In this document: positions 34,139 to 44,887 of the stretch, in pieces
Layout of the letters: each line of letters begins with the position of its first letter
Position numbering within the stretch: position 1 is the first letter of the stretch
NCBI GenBank assembly: GCA_020002185.1
Contig: CM034532.1
Location: forward strand, 50,097,349-50,161,348
Reading direction: 5' to 3'
Source of the DNA: Paraescarpia echinospica
Lineage: Eukaryota > Annelida > Polychaeta > Sabellida > Siboglinidae
DNA: 64,000 nt
The notes under the pieces: generated by a model
The model's database searches: none
Told to the model about the DNA's origin: nothing
The model's input: the letters and a program-made list of their open reading frames with translations, nothing else
Position numbers and translations under genes: made by a program

Positions 34139-35312
34139 TGCACCCCCCCGCCAACGTAGGTTTATTTATATTTTCTTTTTAATTGAACTATAACTAATAA
34201 TTTCCAAACATTAACCAAAAATTAAGGTGTCCGTTCTATAAGAAAAACGACATTTATCACGAGTGGTTAAAAAAAATTCACAGAAATAGCTAAAATCACA
34301 AAATACCCCTAAATAAAAAAAAAATTTGAATCTCGTTATAAATTCACAGGTAGATACACAAGTGAATGTACAACAGCACTGTAACACAGAATGTTTAACT
34401 TTCTATCATTAGTATGATACGTTCGATAATTTTGTGTAAATATTTCTCACTTGTTTCAATAAAATCTACACGCGTAGTGCTTCCGTTTGTTCCACACTCA
34501 TACCCATAGTATATTGACCCAATAATTTCATATCAGTATGTTCCAACATCCACGTACTATTACTTGGAAAACAACTGGCGAGAAATATTCAATATTAATG
34601 AAGATTCCATCATATATGTAGACCTACCCCCTAAATCGAGAAAATAGCGGGAAATGACAAAACGTCACACAATATGCTCTAAATCAACTATTTATTTGCT
34701 AATCATCTTACAGTCTCATGTAGTTGGTCATAACATAATGCAAAGCAATTTTTTACCACCAATCAGGTTTATACATTTAACTTTTCGCCAATATAAAATA
34801 TAAAATACACAGTTTTTCATCGACATACGGTGAACGGAATCACATACGTTACAACATAATGCTTGATATAAAATTAAATATCAACAGACCAGGTGTCTAT
34901 GTTTATATGGTCAATAACTTCGACTTACTCAACGAATAATTGCTATTTGTAATGTTTGAACAATTATGTAGACATTTCAGTAACCCTACCCCCTTATCGA
35001 ACAAAACCACAAAGTCCTTTCAGAGTGGGCATAGCTCATGTTGTGTTCGTGTAAAATACTTTCAGTGTGATTACACACATTTCTGGCTGACATGTATTTA
35101 ATAAAAGAACATGTTTCTCTTCTTGACATATAAATGCGGAATTATGAGATGCATGCATTGACTTCATAATTATGTTAATGTAAGTAGGCATTTTGGCTAA
35201 TCGCAAATAGTATGATAATAATGATAACAAATTTAAAGTATATCATAATTTAAAGGTTCTCTGTTGAAGTTCACCAACTGACAGACAGTTTCATGGACCA
35301 TCGTAGATCATG

Positions 35313-35830
35313 TCACTCCATATCGGAGTCCTCTTCTGACAGTAGTGGGTCTACTCCCATGTCTGTCGATGTGACCGGTCTATTTTCGCAATCATAGGCG
35401 TTACAGCGGCAAACACCAGTACATGTTAACCCATTCAGATTGCACGAGCAACGGACACCAGCACATATCTTACATTTGCAGCTGACACATTCAAGTACTG
35501 CCTGTGGAGCTGGTGGATTGTCCATCCAATGTACCAAAATGTATCCGTCAACAGTCCAGCCATTGCCATGGGGGGATGGCACTGGTGGTCGTGCCGTCAA
35601 GCAGTGTCGCCAAATGGCTGCCTGATAGTTAGCACGCTTGATGTGTTGGTCACAGGCTTCCTTGCATGGTGGCAACTTTGCTGGATCGGTTGTCCTTGAC
35701 CCAAACATGGTATGTCGCAATCTGTTCACATCATACTCTTGTAATTGCCCATACAGGTCGCACACTGCCGCTTCACCTTCCTGCAACAGTTCCTTATCGG
35801 CAACAAAGGATTTGCCAAGTTTGGCCATGG
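35313..35830 (-). pseudogene. Inverted C-terminal duplicate in the left arm of E
   Basis: The minus strand reads AKLGKSFVADKELLQEGEAA, a DVNRLRHTMFGSRTTDPAKL segment, a CDQHIKRANYQAAIWRHCL segment, a GWTVDGYILVHW segment and a Cys-rich tail (CKCKICAGVRCSCNLNGLTC) ending SEEDSDME at a stop. It mirrors 37097-37611 on the plus strand. It has no upstream gene on its own strand, so it is a duplicated 3' end and not a gene. Confidence 0.8.
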
Positions 35831-37611
35831 ATGCTGGGAAAAGACGTGTTGCAGAAAACGAAGCAGCTGTGCGACGCATTGAAACATGCATCACAAACTG
35901 GATTAACCCATTTCAAACAGATGCAACGAGTGACATTTCAGCTGACCTGTTGGGAGCACTTGCAAAGGCAGAGGAAGCTGGCAGGGAATTTGTTCATGAG
36001 AGATTGGACACAGATGGACAAAAGGACTTCTATGCGCCAGCACCAAAGATGAGACTGAAAACCTTTAAATCTTTGGATATGGGTAAACCACACAAGAAAC
36101 AAACTTCTGTCTTGAGATCAACCCGTGAATTGTTTGGACGATTCTTGGTAATCAGCCAGAGTAGAAACATATCTTTGCCAGAACTCTTCAAATATTCTTT
36201 GGGACCAGTACCGCTTGCTATTGCAACACCTGAGGGAAACTTGGTCAACATTGTCAAAGCATCTCTGCTGAAGGAACTGGAGAAGGATGCTACTGCTGTT
36301 GATGTAGTACCCTGTGACAGCACTTGGATTGTCGATGCGATGGCAATTCTGCACGCACTCAAGGTAGACATAACAATGACATACAGGGACTTGGGACAAC
36401 AGTTGTAAGAGGTGTTGGAATGTCTTCACGGGTTGACTGGGTGGTGGACGCGTTTCCCGAAATTTCGATCAAGAATCCGGAGAGGGATCGCCGTACGACG
36501 TTTACAGCAGGGTTGCTGGCAACAACCATTACGTCGGAGAAACAAAGAATTGACTACCAGTTCAAAAAGTCACTTCGAAGTGCACAATTCAAGAAAGAAC
36601 TGTCACAATTTCTTCTGGACACGTGGCAGCAACCCGTGTATGCACCAGAATTGAGTAGTCGGTCTCTTTATGTGACTATCGGAGAAGAGTGTCACTTGCT
36701 CCAAGTAGCGATGACTGACAGAAATCATGTGACCACGACACCAGTTCCTGAGCTTAGCTGTAACCATGAAGAAGCAGATTCTTCTTCACGCCTCTCATGC
36801 GGCTCAACGTGGTTCTAACACAGTGGTTCTCAGGTCACCTGATAGCGATGTAGCCGTAATAGCAGTTGGAATTAGTCATTAAGTTCCAGCTACAATGCTA
36901 TTTAACACTGGGACACAACAGCGGAAGAGAAACATCAATATCACTCAAATTGGATCTATCATCGGACCAGACATGTGTGAAGCTCTGATTGGCTATCGCG
37001 CATTTAGTGGTTGTGACTCAACCAGCGCGTTTGTAGTTCACGGTAAACCAAAAGGCTACAAACTGCTACGTGAGCACCGTTCATTCAGAAGTACCATGGT
37101 CAAACTTGGCAAATCCTTTGTTGCCGATAAGGAACTGTTGCAGGAAGGTGAAGCGGCAGTGTGCGCCCTGTATGGGCAATTACAAGAGTATGATGTGAAC
37201 AGATTGCGACATACCATGTTTGGGTCAAGGACAACCGATCCAGCAAAGTTGCCACCATGCAAGGAAGCCTGTGACCAACACATCAAGCGTGCTAACTATC
37301 AGGCAGCCATTTGGCGACGCTGCTTGACGGCACGACCACCAGTGCCATCCCCTAATGGCAATGGCTGGACTGTTGACGGAGACATTTTGGTACATTGGAC
37401 GGACAATCCAGCAGCTCCACAGACAGAACTTGAATGTGTCAGCTACAAATGTAAGACATGTGCTGGTGTTCGTTGCTCGTGCAAGCTGAATGGGTTAACA
37501 TGTACTAGTGTTTGCCGCTGAAACGCCGATGATTGCGAAAATAGACCGATCATATCGACAGACATGGGAGTAGACCCACTACTGTCAGAAGAGGACTCCG
37601 ATATGGAGTGA
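35831..37611 (+). pseudogene. C-terminal half of the shared element protein (element E), nearly continuous
   Basis: From the arm junction the plus strand reads GKRRVAENEAAVRRIE, then VDAMAILHALK to 36408. A shift leads to SRVDWVVDAFPEISIKNPER (about 36427-36486), matching the DLVWD..DSLK block of elements B and C, then LSCNHEEAD (36750). A small deletion causes a shift, then ILLHASHAAQRGSNTVVLRS and DSDVAVIAVGISH, a TAA stop, and AFSGCDSTSAFVVHG (about 37000-37050). It ends with a Cys-rich C-terminus. One stop replaces a Cys-region codon after 37521. With roughly two shifts and two stops, it is the best preserved copy. DSDVAV and GCD fit an XPG/FEN1-like nuclease layout. Confidence 0.8.
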
Positions 37612-38760
37612 CATGGTCTATGATGGTCCATGAAACTGTCTGTCAGTTGGTGAACTTCAACAGAGAACCTTTAAATTATGATATACTTTAAATTTGTTAT
37701 CATTATTATCATACTATTTGCGATTAGCCAAAATGCCTACTTACATTAACATAATTATGAAGTCAATGCATGCATCTCATAATGCCGCATTTATATGTCA
37801 AGAAGAGAAACATGTTCTGTTATTAAATACATGTCAGCCAGAAATGTGTGTAATCACACTGAAAGTCTTTTACACGAACACAACATGAGCTATGCCCACT
37901 CTGAAAGGACTTTGTGGTTTTGTTCGATATAATTGTTCAAACATAACAAATAGCAATTATTCGTTCAGTAAGTCGAAGTTATTGACCATATAAACATAGA
38001 CACCTGGTCTGTTGATATTTAATTTTATATCAAGCATTATGTTGTAACGTATGTGATTCCGTTCATCGTATGTCGATGAAAAACTGTGTATTTCATATTT
38101 TTTATTGGCGAAAGGTTAAATGTATACACCTGATTGGTGATAAACAATTGCTTTGCATTATGTTATGACCAACTACGTGAGACTGTAAGATGATTAGCAA
38201 ATAAATAGTTGATTTAGAGCATATTGTGTGACGTTTTGTCATTTCCCGCCATTTTCTCGATTTAGGGGGTAGGTCTACATATATGATGATATCTTAATTA
38301 ATATTGAATTTTCTCGCCAGTTGTTTTCCAAGTAATAGTACGTGGATGTTGGAACATACTGATATGAAATTATCGGGTCAATATACTATGGGTATGAGTG
38401 TGGAACAAACGGAAGCATTACGCGTGTAGATTTTACTGAAACAAGTGAGAAATATTTACACCAAATTATCGAACGTATCATACTAATGATAGAAAGTTAA
38501 ACATTCTGTGTTACAGTGCTGTTGTACATTCACTTATGCATCTACCTGTGAATTTGTAATGAGATTCAACTAAAATTATTTTATTTATGGCATATTTTGT
38601 GATTTTAGCTATTTCTGAAAATTGTGGCCAACCACTCGTAATAAATGTCGTTTTTTTCATAGAACGGACACCTTAATTTTTGGTTAATGTTTGGAAATTA
38701 TTAGTTTATATTTCAATTAAAAAGAAAATATCAAGAAACCTATGTTGGCGGGGGGGTGCA
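37094..38760 (-). repeat. Element E right inverted arm
   Basis: Reverse complement of 34139-35830, from the shared CCATGG at its inner end to TTGGCGGGGGGGTGCA at its outer end. Substitutions are spread along its length (for example AATAACAG versus AATAAAAG near 37823/35103), so the arms have diverged since duplication. Confidence 0.9.
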
Positions 38761-38860
38761 ACGAAATCCTAAATTTCCAGAATAGCACCAGGACTATTTA
38801 AAGTGTTTGTCTGATTCGTTTGAATAAAGTTTTGATTGATTGATTGATTGATTGATTGAC
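38761..38860 (+). mobile_element. 3' end of the split LINE with (TGAT)n tail
   Basis: Sequence resumes after element E with a canonical TTTGAATAAAGTTTTGATTG ending and about seven TGAT units. Short simple-sequence tails are typical of CR1/L2-type LINEs. Confidence 0.65.
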
Positions 38861-38867
38861 CATTATA

Positions 38868-38949
38868 ATTTATTATAATTGTATACTGTCTGAGTATCAA
38901 AGTACAACATGTGGAGTCCCACAGGGATCCATTATAGGACCATTACTAT

Positions 38950-38986
<37 letters not shown>

Positions 38987-40188
38987 ATAAATGCTATGCC
39001 ATTATCATCAAATACTGCAAATTTCATACTGTTCGTTTCAAACTGTTCGCTGATGACACAAGCCTACTCTTCAAAAACAAAGACCTCAATAGGCTCACAA
39101 TTAATGTTACTACTGAACTAGTAAAGATGTCTCAATGGATAAGTGCCAACAAACTTTCATTTAATATAGATAAAACTAAATGCATGTTATTTTAAAAACA
39201 GTCAAAGCCAGTTACACAATCGAGTGGACATTGTCCTACATGGTGATAAAATAGAAAATGTTGATCACTTTAAATTTATAGGAATCTGGATTGATAAAAA
39301 CCTAAACTGACAGAAAAATACAAATAAAAAATGCCAGAAAATTGTCCAACTATTAGCAATAACTAATAAAATCAGGCCACAACTACAATAATGCACATTA
39401 AAACAAATATATAATGCATTAATTCAACTTCGTTTGTTATACGGCCTACTTGCATGGTACAGGAACATTCATGGTAATGTAACTAATATAAACAGACTAT
39501 TTAAACTTCAAAAGAAAGCAATACTTTTGATTCACAAAAACAAATTCATAGCACATACAGATCCCATCTTTAAATTGTATGGACTTCTAAGTTAGAATAT
39601 TTATTTTTAATTCAAGGTGTTCAACTGTATGACAAAATAATAAAAAAACAATGGTCAAAGTATCCTTTCAAGTCTGTCATGAGAAATAATGACATTCACA
39701 GTCATGTTATCAGGGAGAACAATAATATCCACTTAGGTGAGATAGTGGGATAAGAACAGAAACCAAAAAACAGGGATTATGTTACAAACTGCATACTATA
39801 ATGTTGCATGTCTCAAATATACTTCACCTATCATTAACTAAAAGGCACAAGTTAAAAAAAATATTGTAAATACATATTCAGAGGTGTGCATAATAAAACA
39901 TTGCTAATCTTGTTTGAGCTTCAATGATAATTCATAATGTAAAATTTCTTAATTTAATTCCCCACTCTAAATTGTAATGATATGTATTATTTATACACAG
40001 TAATAATATATTTTTATTATTATTATATACTTCATGTATACCTGTATAATAATTTTATGTAGCATTTAGGGTGTCCAGTTGCTTCAACTAGTTTAATTTT
40101 TATTGGCGTCCTGGCATTCATTGTTACCATGTGTACGTTGATTTTTTTAATTACTTATGCCAAATAAACCAATTTCAATTCAAAAACC
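38868..40188 (+). mobile_element. Second LINE remnant
   Basis: The plus strand begins in the reverse transcriptase domain (EYQSTTCGVPQGSIIGPLL, 38896-38947), passes a (TA)n insertion at about 38947-38990, then reads MPLSSNTANFILF, a degenerate FADDTS equivalent (38046 offset by frameshift), LVKMSQWISANKLSFNIDKT (39119-39178) and LRLLYGLLAWYRNIHGN (39429-39480). It ends with AATAAACCAATTTCAATTC near 40188. Many stops and shifts. 5' truncated, as usual for LINEs. Confidence 0.78.
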
Positions 40189-40197
40189 ATCCTCGCG

Positions 40198-40212
40198 CGC
40201 CAGGGGGCGCTG
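40198..40212 (+). promoter_or_regulatory. CTCF-like motif
   Basis: CGCCAGGGGGCGCTG with flanking GCG matches most positions of the bilaterian CTCF core (CCASYAGRKGGCGC). A motif match alone does not show binding. Confidence 0.3.
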
Positions 40213-40756
40213 CTGATTACACCAGTCTCAGTACCCCCCGGTAGATCGCTTGCCGAATCTCGGAAGATAAGCTCAGCCAATAACGTCGCTTGCCGTAAAA
40301 TTCTAGTGGTCTTCTGGGTGGTCTTCGTGGACTGTTTGTGCAGCAGACGTAATTATTTGAATTTACACAATGCCGCTCAGCGGCTCGTGAGAATGAATGG
40401 TCGAGTGGGTAATTATATTGGGATTCCTGGAAATTGGGTGCGAGTCGATTAGATATTCTGGTTATTTATTTTATTTTATTATGGTTATATGGACCTAAAT
40501 TCCTACATCAGTTCCAAGATCTGGCCGTGGCAATTACCGAATGTCCTCACATTGCGAGTGACGAGTACTACATTTTACATCGCAGATGACCCCCTACACA
40601 CTATCTAAGTAAATTTCAGAGAGTATTTAAATATCACGCTGCATTTATATTTCAGAAAACACACAACGTGGAGACACTAGTAACACGACCGCTCCAATCA
40701 TAGCTTATTTCCCATTGACCATTATTAACGGCAAATTATTTCGGCCAGTTAATAAC

Positions 40757-40764
40757 TGACGTCA
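40757..40764. promoter_or_regulatory. Palindromic CRE (TGACGTCA)
   Basis: Perfect 8-bp CREB/ATF site in a GC-rich setting about 40 bases upstream of an unassigned open frame. No TATA box or start site could be tied to it. Confidence 0.3.
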
Positions 40765-41154
40765 TCGAAACTGGCCGGTGGTAAGCCTCATTGTTTGGGT
40801 TACGTCGGATTCACAACCTACAGCGGGCGTAATCCGCCCTGGCTTAGCAGAACCTTGACCATTTGTCACCTGTTCGCCATCTCGGTGGCGCCAATGCTGA
40901 CAACATTAATTGGCGGCGGCATCCGTCGCGAGAATGAGCCCGATCAATTCCGCGGAGGTGCGCTGCTGCGTTATGACTATTTACGATAGTAGTCGTCTGC
41001 CAGATGACTCGGTTGCAATAAATAACTAGAGGTAGCTAGAGCGGTTTTTTCACCAAATAGGCCAATCGTATATATTTTCCAGAATAACCAACAAACTTAA
41101 ATCCACTTTCCCCAAGAATGCTGTGTAATCGATTAGGAGAAAGTGGGGGCAGTT

Positions 41155-41365
41155 GTAACTGTGTTGCGAGTAGAGTTCTAATCTGCGATTGCCACCTCTC
41201 TTCTTAACATTCTAACTACATTTTGGGCAAGTTCTTTGACTTTCACGTCATGTCAAAGAACAAATGCGTGTGTAGTAATAAATATTATGTACATTATATC
41301 AACAGGAATATATAGTCGCAGGCTTACAAAGAATAATTGGGTGTGTAAACAACTTTGGAGTACGC
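41155..41365 (-). repeat. Solo piece of element D family
   Basis: Reverse complement of about 30405-30600: it contains GATTGCCACCTCTCTTCTTA, ACATTTTGGGCAAGTTCTTT and TTGGGTGTGTAAACAACTTTGG. It marks a second D-type insertion, mostly lost. Confidence 0.75.
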
Positions 41366-42054
41366 GTGTAACGAGTGTAATGGGTGTAAGGTGTAAAATG
41401 TATTTTTTAAACCGTTCAACAGATGGAAACCAAAATAATACCATATACATGTCCACTTTAATTTGACCTTAATATGCGTAATTTTTTGTTATTCTTATTT
41501 TCACGGGATGTTCTTTACAAAATAATTCTTGCTACAATTTTGCCCCGGTCTCCCTTACATAATATTCCGACCTATAGAGGGCCAAATAGAAACAGCGACA
41601 TTCAATGTTTTAAAATTTAAATAACACCATTAATAAAGTACAGTGCAAATTTATGCTAAAATTATACCATGGCACTGCGGGAGTTTTTATGGCAAAATAA
41701 TCATGGCAAAATACCGGGCGTCAAATTTCAAAATTAATGATAGAGCTTGCAGACAACAGAGCGTTGCCTTCTAGTGAGCCGTGACTGAAAATACGTGCTT
41801 TGTTCTATACGTATCTCTAGTCTTTGTCTGCTGACGTTGTCAGTTTAGCGTGCCTTTATTGTTCCTCTAGCTCGTTATGTTTGACAGTTTGGTTTTTGCA
41901 ACCTACGGATGCATTGTTGTCATTTTCTCTGCAACTCTGTTATTAAGGAAAATAATACGTGGGTTGATTTGAAATTATGCTGTACGATGAAGTTACAAGT
42001 AGGTATATTGGTGCACATGTGCTCAGCGTTGACTCGCTTTTGAGTAGACTGAGG
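41366..42054. other. Non-coding stretch, nothing recognised
   Basis: AT-rich sequence with no gene or repeat structure visible. Confidence 0.4.
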
Positions 42055-43082
42055 CGGGACGTGTAAAGACAATGAGTGGGGAGAGACGGACAGAGAAAGA
42101 CCGAGGCAGGACGTGTACAGACAATGAGTGAGGAGAGACGGACAAAGAGAGACCGAGGCAGGACGTGTACAGACAATGAGTGGGGAGAGACGAACAGAGA
42201 AAGACCGATGCAGGACGTGTACAGACAATGAGTGAGGAGAGACGGACAAAGAGAGACCGAGGCAGGACGTGTACAGACAATGAGTGGGAAGAGACGGACA
42301 AGGAAAGACCGAGGTAGGACGTGTACAGACAATGAGTGGGGAGAGACGGAGAAAGAAAGACTGAGGCAGGTGTACATACAATGAGTGGGAAGAGACGGAC
42401 AAGGAAAGACCGAGGTAGGACGTGTACAGACAATGAGTGGGAAGAGACGGACAAGGAAAGACCGAGGCAGGACGTGTACAGACAATGAGTGGGAAGAGAC
42501 GGACAAGGAAAGACCGAGGCAGGAGGTGTACAGACAATGAGTGGGAAGAGACGGACAAGGAAATACCGAGGTAGGACGTGTACAGATAATGAGTGGGGAG
42601 AGACGTAGAAAGAAAGACTGAGGCAGGAGGTGTACAGACAATGAGTGGGGAGAGATGGACAAAGAAAGACCGAGGTATGACGTGTACAGACAATGAGTGG
42701 GGAGAGACGGACAAAGAAAGACCGAGGCAGGAGGTGTACAGACAATGAGTGGGAAGAGACGGACAAGGAAAGACCGAGGTAGGACGTGTACAGGCAATGA
42801 GTGGGGAGAGACGGACAAAGAAAGACTGAGGTAGGACGTGTACAGACAATGAGTGGGGAGAGACGGACAAAGAAAGACTGGGGTAGGACGTGTACACACA
42901 ATGAGTGGGGAGAGACGGGCAAAGAAAGACTGAGGTAGGACGTGTACACACAATGAGTGGGGAGAGACGGGCAAAGAAAGACTGAGGCAGGACGTGTACA
43001 CACAATGAGTGGGAAGAGACGGACAAAGAAAGACTGAGGCAGGACGTGTACAGACAATGAGTGGGGAGATACGAACAAAGAA
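42055..43082. repeat. 52-bp minisatellite, about 20 copies
   Basis: The unit contains GACGTGTACAGACAATGAGT, GGGGAGAGACGGACAAAG and AAAGACYGAGGYAG and repeats every 52 bases, with one copy near 42361 lacking three bases. Because 52 is not a multiple of three, each strand cycles through all frames. The minus strand happens to lack stops in every phase, so three overlapping long frames (354-436 codons) arise. They do not indicate a protein. Confidence 0.95.
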
Positions 43083-43887
43083 AGCACGGGAAGCAGAGGA
43101 GAAGGAGAATAGAAAGGCCAATGTGAAAATGGTGATGGGATCCCAGCCCCTCAGGGGATCAATGGGAAGAAGTATATACATGTATGTAGTGAGATCGGTT
43201 TGGGGTGATATGTGACAATTACTGGGATGTGACAATCTGACTGCACATTTCACTAATCGCGCTTGCGTCGGTCAAGAACTGGACGGTGACTCGTCTGAAA
43301 TTAAACATGTACCAATATCGCTCGACGTGGTGCTTTGTCGATATTCCCATAATACGACTGCCTCTGGAAATGGTCCCCGTGCTAGTCACGTTGCAATCCT
43401 TCCCCAGAACCATGATCCCTTGTACTGTAACTGCTTCCTCGTCATTCTGAAGAACATAAAGGTAAATTCTTATATAGCAAGGCAACTTCTTATAGATGCT
43501 TATAGCAAAATAATTTTATATAAATACAGCGATGTAACTTCTTATATACACAAAACTATGCCTAGTCCAAAGCCAACCCGATTTCTCTGGGAAGAATTAA
43601 GCCACGCTACCATTATTGCGCGAAGATCATTCGTTCACGTAATCTATCATTGACTCTTGCCAGGTATTCGTTTAAATACAGCAGAGTGAACTGAGGCAAC
43701 GTGGAGAGAACGACATTGCCAAAGTCGGATGGATGGATGGATGGATGATCCGGTTGATGGAATGGAGTGCCAAATACTTGGAAAAGAAGAGTAATTGACA
43801 TTTATACACATTCCTATGTTTATTAGTTGAGAGTTGAACAGGTTATTCTGTCAGGAATTTTGCCAGTAATGGGAGGAAGGGGGGCAA
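43083..43887. other. Non-coding stretch with (GGAT)n
   Basis: No gene supported. A short (GGAT)n run lies at about 43728-43747. Confidence 0.4.
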
Positions 43888-44887
43888 NNNNNNNNNNNNN
43901 NNNNNNNNNNNNNNNNNNNNNNNNNNNNNNNNNNNNNNNNNNNNNNNNNNNNNNNNNNNNNNNNNNNNNNNNNNNNNNNNNNNNNNNNNNNNNNNNNNNN
44001 NNNNNNNNNNNNNNNNNNNNNNNNNNNNNNNNNNNNNNNNNNNNNNNNNNNNNNNNNNNNNNNNNNNNNNNNNNNNNNNNNNNNNNNNNNNNNNNNNNNN
44101 NNNNNNNNNNNNNNNNNNNNNNNNNNNNNNNNNNNNNNNNNNNNNNNNNNNNNNNNNNNNNNNNNNNNNNNNNNNNNNNNNNNNNNNNNNNNNNNNNNNN
44201 NNNNNNNNNNNNNNNNNNNNNNNNNNNNNNNNNNNNNNNNNNNNNNNNNNNNNNNNNNNNNNNNNNNNNNNNNNNNNNNNNNNNNNNNNNNNNNNNNNNN
44301 NNNNNNNNNNNNNNNNNNNNNNNNNNNNNNNNNNNNNNNNNNNNNNNNNNNNNNNNNNNNNNNNNNNNNNNNNNNNNNNNNNNNNNNNNNNNNNNNNNNN
44401 NNNNNNNNNNNNNNNNNNNNNNNNNNNNNNNNNNNNNNNNNNNNNNNNNNNNNNNNNNNNNNNNNNNNNNNNNNNNNNNNNNNNNNNNNNNNNNNNNNNN
44501 NNNNNNNNNNNNNNNNNNNNNNNNNNNNNNNNNNNNNNNNNNNNNNNNNNNNNNNNNNNNNNNNNNNNNNNNNNNNNNNNNNNNNNNNNNNNNNNNNNNN
44601 NNNNNNNNNNNNNNNNNNNNNNNNNNNNNNNNNNNNNNNNNNNNNNNNNNNNNNNNNNNNNNNNNNNNNNNNNNNNNNNNNNNNNNNNNNNNNNNNNNNN
44701 NNNNNNNNNNNNNNNNNNNNNNNNNNNNNNNNNNNNNNNNNNNNNNNNNNNNNNNNNNNNNNNNNNNNNNNNNNNNNNNNNNNNNNNNNNNNNNNNNNNN
44801 NNNNNNNNNNNNNNNNNNNNNNNNNNNNNNNNNNNNNNNNNNNNNNNNNNNNNNNNNNNNNNNNNNNNNNNNNNNNNNNNNNNNNNN
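43888..44887. other. Assembly gap (1000 N)
   Basis: Exactly 1000 unknown bases. The round size suggests a fixed scaffolding placeholder, so the true distance is unknown. Any open frame drawn through it is meaningless. Confidence 0.98.

Larger units (their letters stand above)
34139..38760. mobile_element. Mobile element E: foldback element with 1.7-kb arms
   Basis: The arms 34139-35830 and 37094-38760 are inverted copies a few percent diverged. The outer ends read CCCCCCCGCCAACGTAGG and its complement, flanked on both sides by TGCA. Because TGCA is its own complement it may be a 4-bp target duplication or part of the terminus. Each arm contains the C-terminal coding part of the element gene plus about 1.5 kb of 3' non-coding sequence. 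The unique core (35831-37093) encodes the upstream part, plus strand. It sits in the 3' part of an older LINE. Confidence 0.88.
40189..41150. other. Relatively GC-rich unique stretch
   Basis: No confirmed gene. A 64-codon plus frame (40795-40989) with a hydrophobic centre is embedded in GC-rich sequence but has no recognised homolog or clear splice pair. A CTCF-like motif and a CRE lie nearby (separate entries). Confidence 0.35.

Noticed and set aside
34139..38760. Mirror-image arms considered as an assembly artefact
   Set aside because: The arms differ by scattered substitutions and small indels, which a mirrored misassembly would not produce, though long reads should confirm.
41920..43253. 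Three overlapping minus-strand frames of 354-436 codons rich in Ser, Leu and Pro
   Set aside because: They are the same 52-bp minisatellite read in three phases, with no start context, domain or codon bias.
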